Shown here one piece after another: positions 1 to 5,190 of a stretch of DNA of 64,000 nucleotides (position 1 is its first letter; each line of letters starts with the position of its first letter). Source of the DNA: an uncultured Spirochaetales bacterium (GTDB taxonomy: Bacteria; UBP6; UBA1177). The DNA is taken from assembly GCA_902774115.1 (NCBI GenBank), contig CACYHH010000007.1, forward strand, positions 1 to 64,000, written 5' to 3'. A program made the position numbers and the translations under genes. The notes below the pieces were generated by a model. It worked only from the letters and a program-made list of their open reading frames with translations, had not been told where the DNA came from and ran no database searches.

Positions 1-68
1 CGGGCGATCCTTTCTTTCTGGGCGATGGTCAGGGAGGCCCACCATATGTCGAGTTCTGTCTTTTTCAT
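1..68 (-). CDS. Partial small protein of Bacteroidota type (N-terminus only)
   Basis: Read on the minus strand from an ATG at 68-66, the frame is open to the window edge and begins MKKTELDIWWASLT. I do not recognise a function; the Trp-rich start resembles short hypothetical proteins of Bacteroidota. A match to the Bacteroidota -7 box lies about 26 bases upstream (94-101). It belongs to the foreign fragment at the window start, not to the organism of the rest. Confidence 0.5.
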   Translation of the reverse strand, partial: MKKTELDIWWASLTIAQKERIA

Positions 69-93
69 GGTTTCTGTCTGTAACTGGTCACTA

Positions 94-101
94 CAAAGAT
101 A
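94..101 (-). promoter_or_regulatory. Bacteroidota-type -7 promoter element (leftward)
   Basis: The minus strand reads TATCTTTG, matching the Bacteroidota consensus TAnnTTTG. It is placed to transcribe the truncated gene at 1-68. Confidence 0.5.
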
Positions 102-142
102 GACATTTTCCCGGACATTATTGTTAATTCGAAGGGAATGGT

Positions 143-150
143 TATTTTTG
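143..150 (+). promoter_or_regulatory. Bacteroidota-type -7 promoter element (rightward)
   Basis: The plus strand reads TATTTTTG, again matching TAnnTTTG, with a TTG at 121-123 about 19 bases upstream that could be the -33 part. It lies 20 bases before the ATG at 171. With 94-101 it forms a divergent pair of Bacteroidota-style promoters, unlike the TTGnnn/TAAAAT promoters elsewhere in the window. Confidence 0.5.
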
Positions 151-170
151 TAAAGAAAAGACTTTTCCCT

Positions 171-321
171 ATGCGTAAGTATCTGTTGCTGCTCGCTTTG
201 CTGCTCCTTCCGCTGGCCCTTTCCGGCCAGGAGGACACGCTCCGGCTGGGCTATTCGGTCCGCGGAACCGTCGTGGACGCGGCGACAGGCCGTCCGCTCG
301 AGGCTGTCCACGTGTCCATTC
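171..321 (+). CDS. Truncated Bacteroidota outer-membrane protein start (carboxypeptidase-like regulatory domain)
   Basis: From the ATG at 171 the protein starts MRKYLLLLALLLLPLALSGQ, a clear signal peptide, then runs into GTVVDAATGRPLEAVHVSIP, typical of the carboxypeptidase-regulatory-like domain at the start of TonB-dependent receptors and related Bacteroidota proteins. Homology ends at about 318-336, where the DNA turns into pyruvate:ferredoxin oxidoreductase sequence in another frame; downstream residues in this frame are out-of-frame noise to a stop at 482. The break is best read as an assembly join. GC-rich codon use also differs from the rest of the window. Confidence 0.6.
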
Positions 322-1866
322 CCGACCGGCACCACGAAATTCGAAAAACGCGGCGTCGCGATCAAACTTCCGAAATGGATCCCCGAAAACTGCATCCAGT
401 GCAACAAATGCTCCTTCGTCTGCCCGCACGCTGCGATCAGACCTGTCCTTCTTACCGAAGAAGAAGCTGCAGAAGCTCCTGAAACCTTCAAAACGATCAA
501 GGCTATCGGCAAAGGTCTCGAAGGTCTCAAGTTCAGAATGCAGGTTTATCCGATGGACTGCCTCGGCTGCGGAAACTGCGCTGATGTCTGCATCGCGAAG
601 AACAAAGCACTCGAAATGGTTCACTTCGGCGAAATCGTTGACGAAGAAGCTGCAAACAACGACTTCTCGATCAACGTTCCGGTAAAGGACGACCTCCTTC
701 CGAAGAACACGGTCAAAGGCAGCCAGCTCCAGCAGCCGCTCTTTGAGTTCAGCGGTGCATGCGAAGGCTGCGGCGAAACTCCGTATGTCAAACTCATCAC
801 TCAGCTTTTCGGCGACAGAATGATAGTTTCCAACGCAACGGGCTGCTCCTCGATCTACGGCGGAACCGCTCCGACGATTCCTTACTGCAAGAACAAAAAC
901 GGCATGGGTCCGGCATGGGCAAACAGCCTTTTTGAAGACAACGCAGAACACGGCTTCGGTATCGCTCTCGCTGTAAAACAGAAAAGAAACACACTCGAAG
1001 CTCTTATGAAGAAAGCTATCGAAAAACCGACATGCGACTGCGGCGACGAGCTTTGCGAAGAAGCTAAGAAACTCTTCCAGGAATGGATCGACAACAAAGA
1101 AGACGCAGAAAAGACGAAAGAGCTCTATCCGAAGATCATGAATGTTCTCGCAAACGGCGATCCGTGCTGCGAAACGCTCGACAGGATCTACGATCTCAGC
1201 GACTACATCGTTAAAAAGTCGATCTGGATCCTCGGCGGCGACGGATGGGCTTACGATATCGGTTACGGCGGTCTTGACCACGTTCTCGCAAGCGGCGAGA
1301 ATGTAAACATCCTCGTTCTCGACACCGAAGTTTACTCCAACACGGGCGGCCAGGCTTCAAAGGCATCCCAGTTCGGCCAGACTGCTAAATTCGCGACAAG
1401 CGGAAAGAAAGTAAGAAAGAAAGATCTCGGAATGATTTCCATGACTTACGGCTACATCTACGTTGCAAGCGTTGCAATGGGCGCAAACCACGATCAGCTT
1501 GTAAAGGCTATGACCGAAGCTGAGAAATACAACGGACCGTCACTCATCATCGCTTACGCTCCGTGCATCAACCACGGTATCGACATGTCACACAGCCAGA
1601 ACGAAGAGAAACTCGCGGTCGAAGCAGGCTACTGGCCTCTTTACAGATTCAACCCGGAACTCAGAAAGGAAGGAAAGAATCCGTTCCAGCTTGACAGCAA
1701 AGAGCCGACCCGCGATCCGCAGGAACTCCTTGACAGAGAAGTCCGCTTCAAATCGCTCACCAAACTCTTCCCGAACGAAGCAGCTAAACTTCACGCTATG
1801 CTCAAGGCTGACCTCAAAGATCGTTACGAGAGACTCAAAAAGCTCAACGACAACGATATACTTTAA
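322..1866 (+). CDS. nifJ: Pyruvate:ferredoxin (flavodoxin) oxidoreductase, C-terminal part
   Basis: The enzyme oxidatively decarboxylates pyruvate to acetyl-CoA and CO2 and passes electrons to ferredoxin; it is the central fermentative enzyme of anaerobes. In-frame sequence starts at PTGTTKFEKRG (322), a conserved stretch in the second half of the family. It continues through two 4Fe-4S motifs, CIQCNKCSFVCP and CLGCGNCADVC, and the thiamine-pyrophosphate domain, with CEGCGETPYVK carrying the third-cluster cysteines and GDGWAYDIGYGGLDH plus NTGGQASKA following. The family is about 1170 residues, so the first ~650 are missing. They are lost at the join with foreign DNA, not by a stop or frameshift inside the gene. 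The internal ATG at 538 is not the real start, because the first ferredoxin motif lies upstream of it. Ends with a terminator at 1930-1955. Confidence 0.93.
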   Translation, partial: PTGTTKFEKRGVAIKLPKWIPENCIQCNKCSFVCPHAAIRPVLLTEEEAAEAPETFKTIKAIGKGLEGLKFRMQVYPMDCLGCGNCADVCIAKNKALEMVHFGEIVDEEAANNDFSINVPVKDDLLPKNTVKGSQLQQPLFEFSGACEGCGETPYVKLITQLFGDRMIVSNATGCSSIYGGTAPTIPYCKNKNGMGPAWANSLFEDNAEHGFGIALAVKQKRNTLEALMKKAIEKPTCDCGDELCEEAKKLFQEWIDNKEDAEKTKELYPKIMNVLANGDPCCETLDRIYDLSDYIVKKSIWILGGDGWAYDIGYGGLDHVLASGENVNILVLDTEVYSNTGGQASKASQFGQTAKFATSGKKVRKKDLGMISMTYGYIYVASVAMGANHDQLVKAMTEAEKYNGPSLIIAYAPCINHGIDMSHSQNEEKLAVEAGYWPLYRFNPELRKEGKNPFQLDSKEPTRDPQELLDREVRFKSLTKLFPNEAAKLHAMLKADLKDRYERLKKLNDNDIL

Positions 1867-1870
1867 TTGA

Positions 1871-1911
1871 CCCCTCAGCCGCTTACGGCAGCTCCCCTAC
1901 TTCAGGGGAGC
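1871..1911. repeat. Two-hairpin palindromic element, copy 1 (intergenic)
   Basis: Consecutive hairpins: GCCG-CTTA-CGGC at 1878-1889, then GCTCCCC-TACTTCA-GGGGAGC at 1891-1911. Similar CCTCAGCC...CAGCTCCCC...GGGGAGCC elements are, from general knowledge, scattered in gut bacterial genomes. A related two-hairpin element is embedded in frame in the gene at 10854-13850 (13574-13615). Confidence 0.6.
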
Positions 1912-1929
1912 CTCAAGAGGAACTTTACG

Positions 1930-1955
1930 CGGGGGCTTCGGCCCCCGTTTTTTTT
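1930..1955 (+). terminator. Rho-independent terminator after nifJ
   Basis: Stem CGGGGGC (1930-1936), loop TTCG, stem GCCCCCG (1941-1947), followed by eight T. It ends the oxidoreductase transcript. Confidence 0.9.
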
Positions 1956-1988
1956 GCCGTAAAAAAACAACTAAAGCAGTTTAATGTA

Positions 1989-2016
1989 TTGACAACAGAC
2001 ATAAAAACAATATAAT
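1989..2016 (+). promoter_or_regulatory. Sigma-70-type promoter of the toxin-antitoxin locus
   Basis: TTGACA at 1989-1994 and TATAAT at 2011-2016, both perfect consensus, separated by 16 bases. The antitoxin ATG is at 2048 with GGAG at 2037-2040. Confidence 0.8.
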
Positions 2017-2047
2017 AATGCTTGTTTTGGTTGGATGGAGATGAATT

Positions 2048-2329
2048 ATGGCAGTAAAAACAGACACAAGCATGACTATCAGGATGAACAGAACCGTAAA
2101 GCAGGAAGCCCAGCAGCTTTTTGCCAATCTCGGAATGGATATGACGACGGCGATCAATGTCTTTTTAAGGCAGGCGATTTACCACAACGGATTACCGTTT
2201 GAGGTTCGTTTTGAGAATCCTAATGCCACAACAATCGCGGCATTGGAAGAAGGCGACCGCATGATCAAAGATCCGGATGCAAAGAGATTTTCGAGCGTTG
2301 ACGAACTTTTTGACGAACTTGAGAACTGA
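2048..2329 (+). CDS. dinJ: RelB/DinJ-family antitoxin
   Basis: A 93-residue ribbon-helix-helix antitoxin. The N-terminal MAVKTDTSMTIRMNRTVKQE and the LGMDMTTAINVFLRQAI stretch are characteristic of DinJ/RelB; such proteins bind their own promoter as dimers and neutralise a YafQ/RelE-type mRNA endonuclease through the C-terminal tail (here SSVDELFDELEN). The start at 2048 is chosen over the out-of-frame ATG at 2041 because GGAG at 2037-2040 is correctly spaced. Its stop overlaps the toxin start (TGATG), so the pair is translationally coupled. The partner toxin is broken (2329-2607), leaving an apparently intact antitoxin alone. Confidence 0.88.
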   Translation: MAVKTDTSMTIRMNRTVKQEAQQLFANLGMDMTTAINVFLRQAIYHNGLPFEVRFENPNATTIAALEEGDRMIKDPDAKRFSSVDELFDELEN

Positions 2330-2607
2330 TGAAATACTCGATCCAGATAACAACTCAGTTCAAGAAAGACTATAAACAAGCGGTAAAGCGCGGCTGCGAC
2401 ATCCCTAAACTGAAAAAAGTCATTTCTATGCTCGCTGACGGCGAAAAACTTCCGCAAAAATACTCGGATCACGCTTAAAAAGGCACTTTCAGCGGCTACC
2501 GCGAATGCCATATCGAACCAGACTGGCTTCTGATTTACAAAATTTCGGAAGATGTCCTTGTTCTCTCTTTGTACAGGACAGGAAGCCAGCGATTTGTTCT
2601 GAATTGA
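2329..2607 (+). pseudogene. yafQ: YafQ-type mRNA interferase toxin, disrupted by a nonsense codon
   Basis: From the ATG at 2329 the frame encodes MKYSIQITTQFKKDYKQ, the usual YafQ start, through LPQKYSDHA, then hits TAA at 2476-2478. The same frame continues without any shift as KGTFSGYRECHIEPDW, LLIYKI and LYRTGSQ to a natural stop at 2605-2607. Family members have HALKG at the break, so a single base change of a leucine codon (TTA or CTA) to TAA explains it. The downstream half holds conserved catalytic-face residues, so the truncated product should be inactive. A consensus error in the assembly is the main alternative. Confidence 0.85.
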
Positions 2608-2858
2608 GTAGCAAGCGTTGCTTTTGTCGCGCAAACTACATATCTTTTATCTATTCGAGAGGAGAACTTCCCGCAGAAAGCGTCAAGGGAGACATGAGAC
2701 TTGTAACTTGCAGACTTGACCATATCCACAGACCGCAGGTTCTTTGTGTCAGATACTAAACACATCGATTTTCTATCTTTCCCCGCTGTTTTTATGCAAA
2801 CATACTATTCATCCATGGAATTTTCCCCTCTCCAGTGTGGCGAAAGGAGAATCTGCAT
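2608..2858. other. Intergenic stretch without recognisable gene
   Basis: Short open frames on both strands show no homology I recognise and no ribosome binding site. A weak 5-bp hairpin followed by a few T (2611-2627) could stop toxin-antitoxin transcription. Nothing else supported. Confidence 0.4.
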
Positions 2859-2915
2859 ATATTTCTTCAATTTTTCGTCATTTATCCTATAATTGCCCGT
2901 TTTTGATTTTTCAGA
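2859..2915 (+). repeat. 57-bp repeated promoter block, copy 1
   Basis: Matches 7358-7414 at 51 of 57 positions. It includes a -10 box TATAAT (2888-2893), then a CCCG patch and GTTTTTGATTTTTCAGA. Here it feeds straight into the Shine-Dalgarno AGAGG and the ATG at 2923, so it is promoter plus leader. Confidence 0.7.
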
Positions 2916-2922
2916 GGTAAAA

Positions 2923-3531
2923 ATGGAAAGAATAAAGGTTCATACAGAAAATCCTGAAAAAAGGGTGATAGACAAAGTTGTAAACGTGCTGGAAAGCGGC
3001 GGAGTCGTGCTTATTCCGGGTGACACGTCCTATCTTCTGGCTGTGAAAATCGGCAAAAAAGGGGCTCTTGACAAACTGAATCGGATAAAACAGAGCAAAA
3101 AAAGGAAGTTCTACTCCCTGATTTTCAAGGATTTGAGCGACATTTCGCGCTACGCCGACATCGACAACCGCCATTTCAGCCTGCTGAAACGCTGCCTTCC
3201 CGGAGCTTACACATTCATTCTTACAGCGAGCCGCGAAATCCCCAAAATCATGCTCGAAAACCGCAAGGAAATCGGAATCAGAATCCCCGAAAGCCGCTTT
3301 CTGAACGATCTTGTCGATGCTTTGGGCGAACCTATAGTCGTTTCGACCGCATCGAATGAGGACGGCGAGGAGTTCTGCGACCCCGAAGAAGACGCTCCCG
3401 ACTGGCTCGGTTTCGTCGATCTGCTGGTAAACGGCGGCTATATCGCGATGGATCAGACAACTATCGTCCAGCTTTCGGGCGACGAATACGAAATCGTCCG
3501 CGAAGGAAAAGGCGATACTGATATTTTTTAA
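2923..3531 (+). CDS. YciO/Sua5/YrdC-family protein
   Basis: A 202-residue single-domain protein of the TsaC/YrdC superfamily. TsaC makes the threonylcarbamoyl-adenylate used for tRNA t6A; the YciO branch is close in fold but its role is less certain. Visible family features are VLIPGDTSYLLAVKIGKKGA, the KQSKKRKFYSLIFKDL basic segment, PGAYTFILTA, and PIVVSTASN near the C-terminus. Length and the late ...DQTTIVQL segment fit YciO. I chose the ATG at 2923 because AGAGG sits at 2913-2917; an upstream in-frame start at 2893 would lie inside the -10 box. Nine bases separate it from the nitroreductase. Confidence 0.85.
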   Translation: MERIKVHTENPEKRVIDKVVNVLESGGVVLIPGDTSYLLAVKIGKKGALDKLNRIKQSKKRKFYSLIFKDLSDISRYADIDNRHFSLLKRCLPGAYTFILTASREIPKIMLENRKEIGIRIPESRFLNDLVDALGEPIVVSTASNEDGEEFCDPEEDAPDWLGFVDLLVNGGYIAMDQTTIVQLSGDEYEIVREGKGDTDIF

Positions 3532-3540
3532 GGAGGAAAC

Positions 3541-4059
3541 ATGGATTTCATCGAACTCGCGAAAAAACGTTACTCTGTCAGGAGTTATTCGGACAAAAAA
3601 GTGGAAAAAGAGCTCCTCGACAAAATTCTCGAAGCAGGAAACATCGCTCCGACCGCGAAAAACCAGCAGCCTCAGCGCATCTACGTCATCGAAGATCCTG
3701 CCCTGCTCGCAAAACTCGACACTCTGACTCCGTGCCGCTACAACGCGCCGACAGTTCTCATTTTCACCTACAATACCGACGAAGACTGGAAAAACCCGAA
3801 TGAAGAAGGGATCCACGCCGGGATCGAAGATGTCAGCATCGTAGCAACCCACATCATGCTTCAGGCGGCGGAACTCGGGCTCGGCACGACCTGGTGCAAT
3901 ATGTTCGGAAACACAGCGCTCGAAAAGGCATTCGACCTCCCGGCAAACGAAAGATCGGTCCTCTTCATGGATCTCGGCTATGCGGCTGCGGATGCGGAAC
4001 CCTCGCCCAGACACACAGAAAAGAAACCGCTGGAAGCGACAGTAAAATATTTGAAATAG
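3541..4059 (+). CDS. Nitroreductase-family FMN-dependent oxidoreductase
   Basis: A 172-residue nitroreductase-fold protein expected to bind FMN as a homodimer and reduce nitro compounds, quinones or similar substrates with NAD(P)H; the real substrate is unknown. It shows the N-terminal RYSVRSYSDKKVEKE motif, IAPTAKNQQPQ (FMN phosphate and ribityl contacts), the mid-protein IVATHIMLQAAELGLGTTWC and a C-terminal FMDLGYAA. AAGGAGGAAAC immediately precedes the ATG. Probably co-transcribed with the YciO gene before it and the small lipoprotein after it (9-base gap). Confidence 0.9.
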   Translation: MDFIELAKKRYSVRSYSDKKVEKELLDKILEAGNIAPTAKNQQPQRIYVIEDPALLAKLDTLTPCRYNAPTVLIFTYNTDEDWKNPNEEGIHAGIEDVSIVATHIMLQAAELGLGTTWCNMFGNTALEKAFDLPANERSVLFMDLGYAAADAEPSPRHTEKKPLEATVKYLK

Positions 4060-4068
4060 GAGACCGGA

Positions 4069-4263
4069 ATGAAAAGATCATCACTTGCCGCGATTTTCGC
4101 TCTTTTGTTCCCGCTTCTTCTCTCCTCATGCGGAAAACAGCCGCCGACCCCCGCAACTGAAGCGCATAAAATGATCGAAATGAAGCAGGAAGCTGAACAG
4201 AAACTCAACGACGCCGTCAAAACAGTCGAAGAAAAAGAAAAGAAAGCTCTGGAAGATATGTAA
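4069..4263 (+). CDS. Small lipoprotein (64 residues) of unknown function
   Basis: MKRSSLAAIFALLFPLLLSSC is a lipoprotein signal peptide with lipobox LLSSC (Cys21). After a short Pro/Thr segment the mature part is a charged, probably helical EMKQEAEQKLNDAVKTVEEK. It resembles short Lpp-like or entericidin-like lipoproteins in size but has no diagnostic motif. AGGAGA at 4058-4063 supports the ATG at 4069. Confidence 0.65.
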   Translation: MKRSSLAAIFALLFPLLLSSCGKQPPTPATEAHKMIEMKQEAEQKLNDAVKTVEEKEKKALEDM

Positions 4264-4267
4264 CCAC

Positions 4268-4313
4268 CAACTGTTGCATTTTTTGCAACACTCCCCGCCC
4301 CCCTCACAAAAGC
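4268..4313. repeat. 46-bp hairpin repeat, copy 1
   Basis: Perfect inverted repeat TGTTGCA (4272-4278), loop TTTTT, TGCAACA (4284-4290), followed by a C-rich tail ending CACAAAAGC. Copy 2 at 4744-4789 is the same length and nearly identical, in the same orientation. It could also work as a terminator for the gene ending at 4263. Confidence 0.75.
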
Positions 4314-4383
4314 AGATAGTTTATCAATTTTCAGGCAGGAACTCGATCTTCAGTCTCATTCCCATTCTATATCTAATTTTCAC

Positions 4384-4411
4384 TTGACAAAAACATCAGA
4401 TGTGTTAGACT
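4384..4411 (+). promoter_or_regulatory. Promoter of the candidate structured RNA
   Basis: TTGACA at 4384-4389, 16-base spacer, TAGACT at 4406-4411. It predicts a start near 4418, right at the 5' strand of the closing stem of the RNA fold. Confidence 0.65.
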
Positions 4412-4418
4412 ACCGACA

Positions 4419-4689
4419 ATGCTGGAGCGTGGGCGGAGACTGCCGCCGCCGTCGGTGTTACACCGAGTGAATCGTGGATTTGGCAACCACCGCGTCAGCA
4501 TACCTTATTTTCATGTTCGTTATGTCGTTCTTGGCATTGCTCAAATAGATTTCAAAATAAATTTAAAAAAATTCGAAACAAGCATTGACAAATCTTTTTA
4601 CCGCATTACATTCCCGACATAAGGATATCGCGCCTTTGACTGCGAACTTTATACGGCCGGAGCAGTTTTTATTGTTCCGGCATTTTTTT
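4419..4689 (+). ncRNA. Candidate structured small RNA, family not recognised
   Basis: No credible protein lies here, but there is a promoter just upstream and a strong terminator at the end, giving a transcript of about 270 nt. The first 83 nt fold as a multibranch: closing stem ATGCTG (4419-4424) with CAGCAT (4496-4501), an inner GCG (4427-4429) with CGC (4491-4493), and three hairpins. These are GGCGG/CCGCC (4432-4447, loop AGACTG), TCGGTG/CACCGA (4452-4466, loop TTA) and GTGG/CCAC (4474-4490, 9-base loop). The fold looks like a cloverleaf but is not a tRNA. The rest is AT-rich and holds a second TTGACA (4585-4590) that might start a shorter RNA into the same terminator. I match it to no riboswitch, SRP RNA, tmRNA, 6S or RNase P RNA. 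Confidence 0.55.
4656..4689 (+). terminator. Rho-independent terminator of the candidate RNA
   Basis: Nine-pair stem GCCGGAGCA (4656-4664) with TGTTCCGGC (4673-4681), one G-T wobble, 8-base loop, then a run of seven T (4683-4689). No protein gene lies just upstream on the plus strand, so it terminates a non-coding transcript. Confidence 0.88.
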
Positions 4690-4743
4690 AGGGTGAAATG
4701 CTGAATATTTACGAGATGGATCCTGATTACATCTGTTAGAGCT

Positions 4744-4789
4744 CAACTGTTGCATTTTTTGCAACACTTCCCCCACCCCGCACAAAAGC
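4744..4789. repeat. 46-bp hairpin repeat, copy 2
   Basis: Direct repeat of 4268-4313 with the TGTTGCA/TGCAACA hairpin (4748-4766) perfectly kept and changes only in the C-rich tail. The two copies bracket the RNA locus. The remaining bases up to the XRE gene at 4927 are AT-rich with no gene. Confidence 0.75.
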
Positions 4790-4926
4790 GCTTCTTCAGT
4801 TCGTTCCGTTTTGGAGCATAGTGAGGAAAAAGCCATAATGTTTTAAGTCTTAATGATACTTATAGTCTGTCGACTAATATAATTCATTCACTAAATTACA
4901 TTTGTTTTACTTGGAGGTCTTAATCC

Positions 4927-5190
4927 ATGGATATCTTAAAAGTATTCGGTACTAATGTAGTAAATTTCCGTAAGCAGAAAAATCTTTCTCAGGAAAAATT
5001 GGCAGAACTAAGCAACCTGCACCGCACATACATCAGCGGCATCGAACGCTGTGGACGTAACGTTTCCCTCGAAAATGTTCAGAGAATCGCGGACGCGTTG
5101 GAGATTGAAACATACAAACTGCTTGTGGAACACAAAGTTTTGAACCAAAACAAAGTGCAAAAAAGGAAAATAATTTCAACTAATGATTAA
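4927..5190 (+). CDS. XRE-family helix-turn-helix regulator
   Basis: An 87-residue Cro/C1-type protein: FGTNVVNFRKQKNLSQEKLAELSNLHR then TYISGIERCGRNVSLENV covers the five-helix HTH, with a short basic tail. Size and position resemble controller proteins of restriction-modification and other defence loci, which repress or time the gene behind them. GGAGG at 4914-4918 sets the ATG. The downstream gene starts inside its last codons (overlap 5183-5190), so the two are translationally coupled. Codon use is more AT-rich than in the housekeeping genes, consistent with acquisition by transfer. Confidence 0.88.
   Translation: MDILKVFGTNVVNFRKQKNLSQEKLAELSNLHRTYISGIERCGRNVSLENVQRIADALEIETYKLLVEHKVLNQNKVQKRKIISTND

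Noticed and set aside
169-1281. 370-codon minus-strand open frame opposite PFOR
   Set aside because: It runs antisense to a strongly conserved enzyme, is rich in Phe/Arg/Val as expected from the complement of biased codons, and has no ribosome binding site or recognisable domain.
2911-4014. 367-codon minus-strand open frame
   Set aside because: Antisense shadow of the YciO and nitroreductase genes; same compositional artefact.
4419-4501. Cloverleaf as a tRNA gene
   Set aside because: No T-loop TTC motif, no CCA-type end, arm lengths and loops do not fit canonical, selenocysteine or other tRNAs.
4419-4622. 67-codon plus-strand open frame in the RNA locus
   Set aside because: Its ATG is part of the RNA closing stem, there is no Shine-Dalgarno, and the peptide is basic and unlike any family; a structured RNA explains the bases better.
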